DNA from: Diorhabda sublineata
Lineage: Eukaryota > Arthropoda > Insecta > Coleoptera > Chrysomelidae
Assembly: GCF_026230105.1 (NCBI RefSeq)
Contig: NC_079485.1
Span: forward strand, 22,797,572-22,861,571
Reading direction: 5' to 3'
Length of the DNA stretch: 64,000 bases
Positions 1-11,870 of this stretch are shown here, in pieces. The notes beneath the pieces were generated by a model, which was given only the letters and a program-made list of their open reading frames with translations, made no database searches and had not been told where the DNA came from. The first letter of the stretch is position 1. Each line of letters opens with the position of its first letter. Both the position numbers and the translations under genes were made by a program.

Positions 1-1985
1 TATATATATGAGATTGAGCTATTCATTTAGTAAAACGGCGTAGAAGTAACACCATTCTAGTCACCAATAAATCATGTTATTAGCTTTACTATACCGAATA
101 AATGTATGATCCATTAGAGAATGCATAGAGGAGCAACGTAGGGGCCAGCCTTAAGTGGTTGATACAATTTTAGCGAATGACAGAAGCAGTAAAAGCACTA
201 AAATTGGGGTACAGTAAGATGACATACTGTTAAATGCTGCTATGAACTAGAAATTTACTAACGGTCTGCAATTAGAGCATTTGGGTCTAGTACAGGATGA
301 TTTCGCTCGATTTTATGTATTATGAGCAAGAAATTTATTAGATCACAAACTCGTCATAACAAGTTTTATTGTTTAATTTATATAATTAATGTAAACTAAT
401 TAAAAATTGGAAACAGTGTATAAAATCAAAAAGAAAATATTAAGAAGACATTTATATCCAAATAAAAATATTTGGTGGAAAAATGGAACGGTTATATTTA
501 TTTGATGAGGAGGAAATATACTGTTATTATGGGTTATTCTTTTTATCCGTAACTTGGCCTTTGTACATATGACCACGTACCTAAAGAATGCTCTGAGACT
601 GGTCCAAAGCATTCAAAAGTAAAAGGTTAAGACGTTTGTATCCAAATATGAATACAATTACGAATTACGAACCAATATGATCCCATTAGTAAGAATGACT
701 TATGCTTATGTCACTTGAATCAATGGAAAAATAACCCTCGCACAAAAATGATTTTCCGGCTAACCTATTCTGCTTTGGATTAATAAATATACGTTGAGGG
801 ATCATCCTGTAGAGGTCATCATATCTTCCCTGTTTCCATAAAGCTAGAAATATTCTGGATGAGTGTTTATTATAGACATAAGGTACTGAATGTTCTTAGC
901 TCGGTTTTGTTGTCATGTGATATTTCTCTTCGGTTTATTTACAAATTATTTCATAGCTTTGTCATTTTCGTGTTTCCCCTTTCTGTCGTTTATATTTCAT
1001 CGTGTTAATTGCTTTGTTATACTATTATTAGCTCTTAACCTCTTTGTTTGTATACACTGAGAAAAATATTAAATATTGGGATTAATGATTGTTTTTCATA
1101 TAAAATTGAAATATCATATATGAACTATCCTGACATGGAAATGGGTGATATGATTAATCCATTACTGTCATTTGATAATATGTAAATATATTTTGAGTCA
1201 TGGAACTATTTAAAAACAGCGCTTAATGCACCTCTTGTTTTACACGTACAAATAAGTATGTACAGTGCAAATGACATTTTTCAAACACAAATAAATTGAT
1301 GCCTGGTAAATTTTTCAAGTGCGCAGAGAGCATGTGTGTGCTTATTATATTTCAGAACCAAGAGTGGAATGATTAATAGCAGTTATTAAATGTGTTAAAA
1401 TGAATAAAAATTGCAACATACATTATTCTTAAATGAATATCGTATTAGTAAACAGTTTACTAGCCATAAATAACTTTAATAGTATTTCGCTTGTGTACGT
1501 TTACGGTTAACTTCGAGCGATTAAAACATTTAAGAAGTACTCGCATGTATATATACGAGGAGCTTGAAACATTTTGCATCAACTTGATTCTGCGCAAATA
1601 AAGTTTAGATTGTTCAATTACAGTCACAATACATTTGTTTGTTCTATAATTAAATAATTATCCTGAGAAAACGAACTATGAAATTGCAACATAGGCTTAA
1701 AATACTTCTTTCCAGTATATATCATTATATCATGCATTTTAGTTCATGAAAATATTAGATTTTAATTTTTCCTAGAGGACAAGATTATGCGATTCGTAAT
1801 TCGTATAGAAAAAATTAATAAGAAAAATTTGAGTCACGTCATATTTTTGTGAGAAATAAATTTATTGTTTTGGAAAATCTCAAGTAATAATGAAATTTTA
1901 GTTTTATGTTTTCTTAGACCGTTTCACATGTCTCTTATATTTGGAGTCCAGAATGTCTAACTAAGGACCAACAGTAGTGTGCAAG
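1..1985. other. AT-rich DNA without recognisable genes
   Basis: Short random open frames only; no protein family, RNA gene or clear repeat was recognised. Confidence 0.5.
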
Positions 1986-3400
1986 TATTGCCGGCTCCCA
2001 TTTTCCTTGGTAGCGCTTTTAAATTGTGGCTATATCTTAATGAAAGCGTTCTCCATCTTCTTCACTTAAAGCGCCCCTATTTACCGGAAAAAAATTTAGG
2101 TGGGAATGTCAAAAGTCTATTTACAAAGACATATTACATCCCAATTTACAAAATGCCTTGATATTTTTTTGATAAATTCAGAATATTGAGGAAATCTGTA
2201 GTTATTAAAAAGTTTTCAGTAACTTTGACAAACACCATCCAAGCTCCTTCTTTTTCATTTAAGGTGGTAATCAATGTCGGATCTTCAATTAATTTTTTGA
2301 CGTCGGGTCCAACAAATACATCTTACTTTATTTTAGCGTCATTCAAAGAATTCAATTTGTTTTATAAATTTTAACCCAGCTTCATCTTTGTCTATGTCTT
2401 TTACAGCATTTTTTATAAGCCTTAATTTGATGAGCAACAGTGGTAATATTAAACTTTCGGGACTAACTAAAGGTTCATTTTTGACATTTTTTTGCCCAGG
2501 AACGTAAATACTTCATAGCGGCCATGTTGCTCTTACATAATGTTAATTTCTGTGTCGGCTGGTCCACTTGCATAAAAAGCAACAGTATTTCGTGTAGCCA
2601 GTTTGTAGTCCTTGAACCAAAGCAACAACTTTCAAATCTACAGAGGTTAACCATTGGTGTTTGCAGTATTCTATTTTTTCTAGCACTAATTTTATAATGT
2701 CGAGTGTTTTTTTCAAATAAGATCCTTACCGATCTTATTTGTGATGGAAATTTATTTCCATTGTGGAGCAGTACAGCGCTTAGACTTGATTTTGAGGAAT
2801 CAATGGTCTATGTCTGCATTCCTCTGACCCATGTTTATAATCCAGTTTTAACTTTTACACTAAGTTGTAATCTTTAGAAAAGAAATTAACTTATGAACTG
2901 TGATGTTTATGGTAGACGGCAACTTTAACTCCCGTCGTAAGCAGATTCCACTGTTTCAATCTTCAACTTAACACTTCAGCTTTTTCTTTGCGCAAATTTA
3001 AATCTCTAATGAGATCATTAACATTCAATAGATTCATCAAATTAAGGACTGACAGCAGCTGTGAGTTATGTTCCAATTTCTTCGTTTACATAATCGCTTG
3101 AACTTTCATCAACACTATAAATTGGAGAAGGTACAGGAACTTCTTCCGAATCAGGGATTCTTTTTGTTATAGAAGATATCTCCGTGTATTTTACCGTCTT
3201 GGAAAGCCTTTGATATTGGTCAAGAAAAAACAGTCACTCATGTGATTCGTAGATTCGCGCCATATCACTGGTTTACCAAAAGGCATTGTTGAATATTGTC
3301 CATTAAACCAACCGGTCCAATTTCGGTGACATGATTTACAGCTGATGTGTGGCACCCGATATTTATCCGGGATGCAAATATCCATTTGCGTGACATTTTA
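1985..3400 (-). pseudogene. Degenerate copy of an unnamed repeat-associated insect protein family (copy 1)
   Basis: Read on the minus strand from 3400 downward. The amino-terminal part (3385-3191) has a Cys/Trp-rich segment with ISCKSCHRNWTGW, then PFGKPVIWRES and H-x3-DCFF. Further along, near 2500-2300, come NEPLVSPESLILP, a degenerate LLLIKLRLIKNAVKDIDKDE and NEKEGAWMVFVKVTENFL. I recognise the consensus LPPLHIKLGL and the Cys-rich WRE..H..DCYFC segment from a widespread, poorly named family of insect and hemipteran predicted proteins that behaves like a mobile-element or domesticated-repeat protein. Several frameshifts and stops break this copy. Two related copies lie at 31.4 and 40.3 kb. 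The function is unknown; the paired Cys and His residues suggest metal binding. Confidence 0.6.
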
Positions 3401-4997
3401 CACAATTTAGCTGTTAACTAACTTCCAAAGATAACTTCGTGAAAATATTTGATGATAACTCTGAGCCACAGAATTTAACGAAAAAGCGACAATTTGGTAA
3501 AAAACAATAATGAAATGATTTTAGACGTGAATAACAAAAACTTATCTTTTTCTGTTAACTTTTGAGGCTCTACCAATAAAATGCACAACAGATCTGGTTC
3601 GAGGAACTTTGAGTGTTGCATTGTATAATAAGAGATAAAGTCGGCTAATTCAAACGAATGATCCCCACATTTATATCTTTGCTCTGATAAGATGAGGTCC
3701 GGTATCAGCGTGCATAAAAAAATTGACCCCAAACAGAAGCGTCATAGCTTCACGCGAGGATATGCACCAAATCTATCCAGCCATCAGATATGATACTTGC
3801 AGCTAGTACTTACGAAGTTTCAGGATTGTTCTCTATCCCACTAGACGTGCTCATATGGAGACCAGTATCTTAAGCTTCTCTTGAGTATGTATTTGTCTTT
3901 TCAAGGTAGCAACATATTTTGAATTTCCACGGCCTGTTTAACATCTTTTTCAAGTGTTGGTATTTATATGGTGAGATTTTCCCTGATGGAAATTTTTTTA
4001 GTGATTTTGTTGGTTGGTAATAAAAGATCTATTGATGGAATTGACATCCAGATAACGTTTCTATATGCGAGACACATCACTCTAAGAAACGCCATTTATA
4101 TTGACTGCAAATTGCTTTCTTCAATAAACGCGATCAGGTTCGGATACAACTCGATTTGCATACTTCGAATGAAGAAATTCGAATGATCGGCTATCTAAAA
4201 CTTGTTAAGATATGCCTTGAAATAGTATGTATATGTAGCCAAAAAATATTTCAGGATTTCTGTTTTTTTATCTTTTAAGAAGAAGGGAAACCTGTTACCG
4301 TAATAATCGAACGTTTGGTCTCTATCCAAACCCTATACGATTAATATTTCCTTTGGCTATGGACCATTGTCTTTACCGTTTGAGGCCGTGGAGAGTATTG
4401 TAATATTGAGCTTGCAGGATCTAGATGTCTTGGTGATAATGTACTACAAACTACTTCAACTTACTTTAGCGTTTGGCAAGGAACCTCACGTCAAAGTATA
4501 AATTGTACAATTAGCACCACCATCCACAGACATGGTTGATTTCAAAGTTGAAGTTGCTTGGAGCCACAAGCAGACATCGATCACCTTATATACATGAGTT
4601 TATGCAGCTACTGAGTCATCAAATCTATTATGAATTTCATTTTTCTTATAGTATAGTATAGTAGTTATGTGTTAATTAAATTGGTTATTGAGTTAAAGGT
4701 TATTGTATCACTCAAAAATCAGTGATGTGTGAATGTATATGATATGATCAAACCATATTGACGTTGGATCTAATTTGGATATAGTTTTGGTCTTGGTTGT
4801 ATATTATATGTATGTATATGTATGAATTTTTCAAATAACAATAATTTCCGTTAGACATTTTGTCAGTACCTATTCGTATTCCATCAATATTCGCTTTGAG
4901 CAATAAAAACTTTCTAAATACAATAATAACGAATCGAAGGCTGGAAATAATGGCGTAGACTCCCAAATCTTCATCGATTTATATGATTTAGAAGGAT
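3401..4997. other. No recognisable gene
   Basis: Only short open frames (for example 3475-3732 minus, 85 aa) were seen, with no motif I recognise. Part of this may be the upstream portion of the degenerate protein family copy at 1985-3400, but no diagnostic residues confirm that. Confidence 0.4.
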
Positions 4998-5327
4998 GTG
5001 TTCACTATTCTCGCTCTAACAGAATATGGGAACATCATATCCGGTCAGGGGCTTGTTGCACGAATACGAGAATATCAGTTCGTTCGCCGAATCCAACCTC
5101 CTGTCTCCTCTCCTTCGCCTAGAAGATGTTGTATTATTGAATTTGTCCAGAGCTTATGTATCCCGCGAGACCCATCTCATGTTCCATCCTGCATTGTCAG
5201 CATATATAGATTATTATATAGACATCTGGTTTGTTCACTGTGGAATCTTACAGATATAAAAGTATCGACTGGTCTCAGGGGCGGAGAATATTATAACTTA
5301 AAATTTTTACAAAAGCACATTTTATAG
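4998..5327 (+). other. GC-richer block with a 109-codon open frame of unknown status
   Basis: The stretch 5030-5190 is visibly less AT-rich than its surroundings and stays open in two frames (109 and 77 codons). Neither translation shows a family, a signal peptide or conserved residues that I recognise. It could be an exon of an unknown gene, a regulatory island or an old repeat. I favour non-coding. Confidence 0.2.
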
Positions 5328-5456
5328 TGCTAAAAATTATGATGTGTAATGAGAACAATAAGTCCAATGAATATGTGAATATTCAGTTAATCCTTAGTAT
5401 ATGATATATATTATGTGTCGAATGTGCAAGGCGCAAAAATATGTAGTTGTTCATGG

Positions 5457-5457
<1 letters not shown>

Positions 5458-5498
<41 letters not shown>
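5458..5498. repeat. (TA)n microsatellite
   Basis: An uninterrupted run of about 20 TA dinucleotides. It produces spurious tyrosine/isoleucine open frames on the reverse strand. Confidence 0.95.
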
Positions 5499-5500
<2 letters not shown>

Positions 5501-6590
5501 AAAAGAATTCTCGAAACTTCTAGAAAATAAAGTAACAAAACAAATGAAAAAATAGATCTTCCTATATTCAAAAGAGACAATGTAAAGAAACTGCTTGCTA
5601 TATAAAAACAAACATCAAACGGATTCCGCGGTTTATAAGAAGTATGTTAATGGTGCCGCGCACCTTCGCCGAATCTTAGAATTACAGTGCATCGTTTATA
5701 AATATCCAGAAGCTTTTCTGTAGCTGCGACCTGAGCTTGGAGCTGAGGTGGAGCTCTAATGCTATATATTTCCAGTCTTTTTCTATGGTATAGACTAATG
5801 ATGGACCTTGAAGTGAAAAGAATTTAACTTTGATATCTTAGCCACATCATGATAGGTCCAGAATATGAGATTCTACATCTCATAATTCAGTGGAGAAGTG
5901 TAAGAAAAAGATCTAATGGAAGGATAAGAGTATCTTGGCTTAGATCCTACGAAAATGGTACCGAACACTTCAAGGAGAATTTATATTAACTGATGTATTG
6001 AATGAAAAATGTGTAAAAATTCTTGTCTAAAATACAATTGAAAGGGTCTCAGACTCTTTTGAATCTAATATGATATCCCAGTGACCATAATGCAGCTATA
6101 TGAACCAAAATAAACCAGTAAAGTATTATATATACATAAAAATGAGGTTTATGTGTTAGGGATTTATACTAGCGCTTTAATTCAATAATTTTATTCAATA
6201 TTGTACAATTTTACTGAACCATTGAAACAAGGAACCTTGAGCATATTGATAATAATTTTCAGACAATTCAATTTGAATTAGTTTGAGATTTGATAATCGT
6301 AATTACCCACTTTTAGACTTGTTAACGTTAGTTATGAAAGATATGAAAATTGTTGATCGCTTCACACGTAAGAGATAATAAAAACAAAATTTAGAGAACG
6401 ATATTATCTGGAATCCGAAAAAGAGAACCGAAAAGGGCTGATATAAATAGAAGGATAAAAGCTAACAGATATAATTGCTGCCTGTAAGAGTGTGTTAGCA
6501 TTTAGACAAATGAAATGGGGCGATACTAAAGTGGATAATCTCATGATCCTGTTATCTAGAGATATAATTATTCTAACAGGGTGTCTTGCT
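5499..6590. other. No recognisable gene
   Basis: AT-rich sequence with no open frame above 60 codons and no motif recognised. Confidence 0.45.
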
Positions 6591-6740
6591 TAAAACAGCT
6601 TGCTTTCGAACGCGAAAGGCAGCTCCTACCCTTCCTTCCTTCCCGTTGCTAGGTTACCGCCTCCGGAAACCGCAGAAACACTGCTACAATGGTGATGCTT
6701 GTAGAACAAGATACGCACAACATGCGATACTGAAGATGAA
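6591..6740. other. GC-rich non-repeat island, candidate regulatory element
   Basis: About 150 bases clearly richer in G and C than the flanks, with a CCTTCCTTCC run and an imperfect RFX-like half-palindrome (GTTGCTAGGTTACC) near 6648. No coding frame or transposon motif is visible. Regulatory function is an inference from composition alone. Confidence 0.2.
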
Positions 6741-7377
6741 TTGAGATGATAACAATCTAACCGAACTTGAAGTTTTATATATTTGCATTTTTACCACTTT
6801 TTTATTAAATACATGTGTATACATGTGATGTTTCTTAGAAAAGTAGAAAAATTGAAGACTACGCTAACAGGGATTGTGTGAATGAAGCTTTCAATTTTTA
6901 TTTTTGTTTGTTTTCAAAAATAAAATAATTTAATTAGGTAATGATAGTGAAACTGAAACTTACCTGAAGAGGCCAATACATAATTTAATGGTTTCTTTTG
7001 CATATTTAAAAAGTTTAGAGTGCACATTGTAAGAAATTATAGCAATGATTATTTCTTTTTATAATTATTTCCATTTATGCAAGACATTGCTGCTTGTTTT
7101 GCTTCAATGTAAAATATCTTATTAGTAATTGCTCCGTCGTTTTCTTGAGTTTCCAATATTTTTTGTCCAACCTGTTTCGTTTATTGTTTTCTGTTTTTCA
7201 CCTATGCACTCATATTCCCACACATTGTGTCTTGTTCCTTTAACCCAGCGATTATCAGCGTGGATTTCGCGGAACCTGAACGTTCTGTACAAAAATTATA
7301 GTCAATTTTTATGCAGGAGATAATAATAAAACCTAATTTCTAATGCAACATTGAAATATTGTTACAGAATAACTTAA
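6741..7377. other. No recognisable gene
   Basis: AT-rich spacer; the 64-codon frame at 7129-7323 shows no recognisable domain. Confidence 0.45.
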
Positions 7378-8063
7378 TCTATATCTATAATATAGAACGT
7401 AAAGACACGGTTTTCTCTATCGCCACCAATCCCAATCAACTTCCTGTAGCAGTGGTCTCCAAGTCATAGTAAAAGAGTTTGGTCGCAATGGGTTGAAGTG
7501 GGTGGTTGTGGGTTGCGAAAATATGAAAACATATATTTCTATCCATTTCTAACGCATGAGGACTTCTGAAAAGATCTCAAAGTTTCTGGAGTGATAAAAT
7601 GTGTTCAACTATTATAATCTATTTAGAATGTTCTAAAAATTTCTGAAATTATCTGGAAAGTTCTAAAATGAGTGTAATTTATTATGATCGTTTAGAAATA
7701 TTCGAGAAAGTTCTAGAAACCTCTAGAATGATCTAGAAATTCTTAAAATTATCTAGAAAGTTCCAAAAGAAGTGAAGTTTATTATGATCGATTTAGAATG
7801 GTAGAGACAGTTCTAAAAACTTCTTGAATGATCTAGAAAATTTTAAATCAGTGCAATTTATTATAGATTGATATGGATGATTAATTATTTTATTCTATTA
7901 GATATACTCTATATACACCGCATGTTTAATCGCCGAATAAATCTCTCAATATTGAAAATAGAAATCTACAGTATTTATGTTAAAAAATGTATCCTTATAT
8001 ATTTTTTATACTATTGTACATGCGATGTATTTTTACCCGAGGAACGCCGGGTTTCGCTGTTAG
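7378..8063 (+). mobile_element. Non-autonomous Helitron (686 bp) with internal minisatellite
   Basis: The left end is A|TCTATATCTATAATATAG, matching the TC-starting AT-rich 5' end of insect Helitrons, inserted after an A. The right end has a hairpin (ACCCG at 8035-8039 pairs with CGGGT at 8048-8052, loop of 8), then 11 bases ending in CTGTTAG, followed by host T at 8064. This is the Helitron 3' architecture: hairpin, short spacer, CTRR-like end, insertion between A and T. There are no terminal inverted repeats or target duplication, as expected for rolling-circle elements. No Rep/helicase ORF is present, so it depends on a partner. The centre (about 7590-7870) is a tandem repeat, which is common in DINE/HINE-type Helitron derivatives. 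Confidence 0.7.
7590..7870 (+). repeat. Degenerate minisatellite inside the Helitron
   Basis: Roughly three and a third units of 65-100 bases. Each starts with a variant of GTGYAATTTATTATGATC and then carries several copies of AGTTCTAGAAA / GATCTAGAAA-like blocks. Units differ by substitutions and small indels. The palindrome TTCTAGAA inside the unit resembles the heat-shock element core (TTCnnGAA). Confidence 0.75.
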
Positions 8064-8079
8064 TTATTTCCTAAAATTT

Positions 8080-9005
8080 GTATAGACGTGCCTGAGATAC
8101 AAGTTTTTGGTCTCTTACAATCTCTTACAAAGATATATAGAACAATAGAAAAACGTTTGAACATGTCCGAAGCCATGTGTATTAAATATTACATAGCCGT
8201 ATCAAAAGATTTTTTTCAATAAGTACCTATTTGTCAATAAAGGTTAGAAATTTTGTCCTATTTTAATTCTAAGAATCTCTTCTCAACTTCACCGAAAATA
8301 AGTTAGGAGGTTTTTCCATTAATAAAAGAGGTCCATGTTGTATATTCTTAACAGTTTAGTTTAGTTGCAATTTCCAAGATGAACTGTGCAGTCTATTGTA
8401 AATTCTAGTGTGATTATGGAAAATAAATTTTGACAAGATGGAACTGTTACAAGTCGGAGATAGGCTTTTTTGAATAATTTATCTAGTGGTTTAAATCCAC
8501 ATCAGAAAAGGGACGCACACTGGACATGAAAGCTGATGTCTTTGAAGTATATCTCGAACAAATGATGGATCTTCTTCTTTCGAACTCTATAATAGTAATG
8601 GATAATGGAAATTATCACTTCAGACCTGTAGGAATTACCCACAACCAAGTGGTTGAAAAAGATTTACAGAATTGGCTAAATTCAAAGAATATAAAGATTA
8701 AATGCCATTCCAGTTCTGTGATAAAAGTATTCATTGTGTTCAAATAAAAATATATATATATATAAAATTACAAAAAATTGTAGAATGGCGGTAGCTAGAT
8801 CACCACCATATCACTACGAACTATGCTATGGGCACAGATAAAGGGAGAATTTTCAAGAAAATATAATTCTTTCAAAATGAGTGATGTCATAAACTTGTTT
8901 TTGTAGGCTGAAAATAATGTGAAGTCTGAAAACTGATTAAAAGAGAAATCGAGATACTTATTGTAAATGTTGATTGTGACAGTTCATCTTTCATTAAAAA
9001 TCAAC
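8080..9005 (+). pseudogene. IS630/Tc1-like transposase, internally deleted (copy A)
   Basis: The sequence aligns by eye with the longer element at 42106-44103 from about 8080 onward. It lacks the central transposase region: the 5' leader (8220-8430) joins near 8440 to the second half of the gene. The frame 8526-8747 encodes the second catalytic block IIVMDNGNYHFRP followed by EKDLQNWLNSKNIK. A degraded third block (PPYHYELCYG near 8802) corresponds to the family motif PPYHCELNPIELVW. IS630/Tc1/mariner transposases are DDE enzymes cutting DNA at TA sites. With the first Asp domain missing and the Glu block mutated, this copy cannot encode an enzyme. Confidence 0.75.
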
Positions 9006-11704
9006 ATATAATGCTAACCAAACTGGATTATGAAGCAGGGATAGATCTACAAAGTTCGGTATCATTATACATATTTGTACCTATACCTATGAATGAGCTT
9101 AGATTGGATTTAGGAGAAAACACGATGAAGTAGACAGAACCGTTCTTCACTTTGCATAAAAAAATATGGTTGAGAAATGGTTCACACCATACAATAAACC
9201 ATTTCAGATCCAGATTGGATGCTATCCCAGATATAAGGATTAAATCTTTGAAATATAATTCAATTCTTCCCATCAAAACTTGATAGCTAAAATACTGTTT
9301 CCACTTTTGGAATATTCCTAATAAAAGCTTATGTTCTTCAATTCAACCATGGGTGATTGAAATAAGTGTACCAATTGAGAAGCTAAACCATTAATAATAA
9401 TGCCTAATAGCTAAAAACGGTTCCTCAATTTTACAAAGATCACTGTACAGTCATCCACTTAAAAATCGGAGCTCAATACGTACAATGCAAAAAGTGCACA
9501 ATCATTTGCCAATTGATATCTAATCAATAAGATCTTTTCCGCACTTCGCAAGAATTTGAGAGCATATTTACTGCAAACTGCTTTCTACGACTTAAATTCT
9601 AATAATAATATTTAATTTGGAGCATAGTACACATTGGTTTAATCTATTGATTTTTAATACAAATTATTACATATTTTATGGTTGCCGTATAGTTAGGTTT
9701 ATTATCTGTATTTCACATGTATATTTTGAAAGGTAATTTCGTTATTCATTGTAATTTTCTTGTGTATACTTTATATTTAGATTTAACTTGATGTGTCTTT
9801 ATTTAGTTATTTGTGTGTTTCTTACTTTTTTACAAGCTTTTGAAAACAAATTGTAAACAATTTCTTGACAATTAAGCATTTCTCTCCCTGTCTCTCTAGA
9901 GATACAGCGTCTAAAATTATATCTGGTAAAAATTTAGAATTCAGTTTATAACCAAAATGTGATTCTTGATATTATGTAATACATACTATTAAAAAAAACG
10001 TACCATACTAGGGACCATCTACGGTGAATTTAACAAGCCATTTGAATGTAGATACATGTAAAATAAAATAAATGCTTGTATTCAGCAAGCGATCTTATCT
10101 TTATCCAATTTTTATGAATTCTAAAATGGACGTGACTTATTTCTTGATTTGGGTATTGGGAGAGGAAGTTAGTATTAGAAGTAATGGCAATATATGCTAT
10201 TATCTGTCTTTTTATAATAAAGAACCTTTGTAGGTATTATACCTTGAACAGGTAGTTTCCGTTAGAGTTGTGGTTTTTGGGGGATGTAGGATGGCGGTAA
10301 AGATTCTTTAGAAACGGAAAGGAATTACAATTGATAATAGGTGAATGTGGAATAGGACATGCTTTCAAGAATTAGTTATAGTAAATAAATCAAGTTTTCC
10401 GATATAGCAAAGAATGTAAATATACGACGTGTCTGAAAAATAACTAGCTTAAGCTTAAAACATATTAGAGGTAAGGATTCATACTCCTCTTTTTGAAGAT
10501 GGAAATGTCTATTAACTTATTTTTTTATGGTGTAATGAATTAATTAACATTATATGCTCACTCTGACGAAAACCTATTTGTTTATATGAAGACAGGAAAT
10601 ATTGATTTAAGAAATTATTGAGGAAAATAATATTTTTCCTGTCGGTAATTATTTTTCTTTCATCACGCCCGTTCGCATTTGTAATCAACGGCTTAATTAC
10701 TTTTCAACCAAAACAGTGCGTAATATCATTGGGTGAAGAAGCATACACTCTTATGGGGGATTTGGAGAATAATTTTGTTGTTTTCCACCCTTTTCAATCT
10801 TGCACGATTCCCTTTGTTATTAGGTTTTTGTTGAGTATTTTCGAATATTATGACGATATTTTGTACATCCTTTGTACGTATTATAATCGTTTATTTGACT
10901 GATTTTCTCAAATATATTATATCGTAGTTGGCCACTAGAATAACTTGCCATTAATTCAAAAATATAATAAATTTTAAAAATAAAGTATGACGTAAATTGT
11001 TCTCAACGATTTCAATTGATTGATATTCAGGTATCTTTTTCTATAGAATTAAGTAGAGATTTACATTTAATACCTTAAAAGAAAATTAAAATATTAAGAA
11101 GGTGGAAAAGGGTTGAAGATCTTATAATCGTTTATTGAAAAAATAATAAGATTATAATTATTATATTATAATTAATAAGATTAGAGGACTAATTTGGAGG
11201 AAGCTGGTACTCTAGTAGGTCGTCTAGCGGTTGAATTCTGTAACCGTGGACTAACAATGATCCTTATATGTTTTAGTGATGATGTAGCAATGATTTTTGT
11301 GGAATCAGTCGTGGCCTAGCGACTGCAGAGCTGCGTCAATAAGAAAAAAACGAAATACAGATGGAAGGAGTAGATGAAAAATATGGCTAGAGAGAAATTG
11401 ATTTCATTCTATTCGTTCTGTTTTCCATTTTTTTAAAAGATAATAGAGAAAACATGAAAAGCAATGTGAAAAGTATAACAAAAAAACTTAGCAGGGAGTA
11501 TTAAAAAATATCTCTGCAAATTTATTCCAATGATTTAATTATTGATGCATCTAGAAGTTGGCGGAGGAGAGAAAATAATTAAAAACTGCTACTCGAATAG
11601 AATCTAAATGAGGTAGGAAATCGACCAATTAATTTATTCTAAAAAGTGGCTTCACAAAATAATTTAATACGTACAATATTTAGTTGACGAAATAGGAAAA
11701 ATAT
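9006..11704. other. No recognisable gene
   Basis: AT-rich DNA. The 94-codon frame at 10618-10902 has a hydrophobic start but no recognisable domain or ATG context, and the 82-codon reverse frame at 9028-9276 is likewise featureless. Confidence 0.45.
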
Positions 11705-11870
11705 TTGACGAAAAAAGTCAATTGCCACCTTAAAAATGTTGCCTAAATTTTTCTCTTACTGATTTTTTTATGTCGACCTACTTTTCTAATATGTAAATGA
11801 GCTCATCTAAGTACTATTGAATTAATTCTATGATTAATTTGGTTTAATTCGTCTAATTTAATACATAATT
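11705..11870 (-). pseudogene. LINE ORF2 extreme 3' end (second copy)
   Basis: On the minus strand this matches by eye the end of the LINE at 13780-14200: both read like KLIIKLMKSYLDQLICIMEK-stop and then IKKxxKxKFRxHF. Several substitutions separate the two. No upstream ORF survives, as is usual for 5'-truncated LINE insertions. Confidence 0.45.

Noticed and set aside
4998..5327. Possible small gene (109 codons)
   Set aside because: Two overlapping open frames in GC-richer DNA, no recognisable domain or codon-level evidence; kept only as a low-confidence block.
5383..5611. Reverse-strand frames of 65-66 codons
   Set aside because: They are created by translation of the (TA)n microsatellite (Tyr-Ile repeats).
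6648..6661. RFX X-box-like GTTGCTAGGTTACC
   Set aside because: The second half-site deviates from the consensus; a single imperfect match is not convincing.
10618..10902. Possible secreted protein of 94 codons with hydrophobic start
   Set aside because: It begins at a non-ATG codon, and the sequence lacks recognisable features; hydrophobic Phe/Ile runs are expected in T-rich DNA.
11213..11270. tRNA-like start GGTCGTCTAGCGGTTGAATTC
   Set aside because: It resembles a tRNA A box region, but no B box (GGTTCGANNCC) follows at the right distance and no cloverleaf can be drawn.
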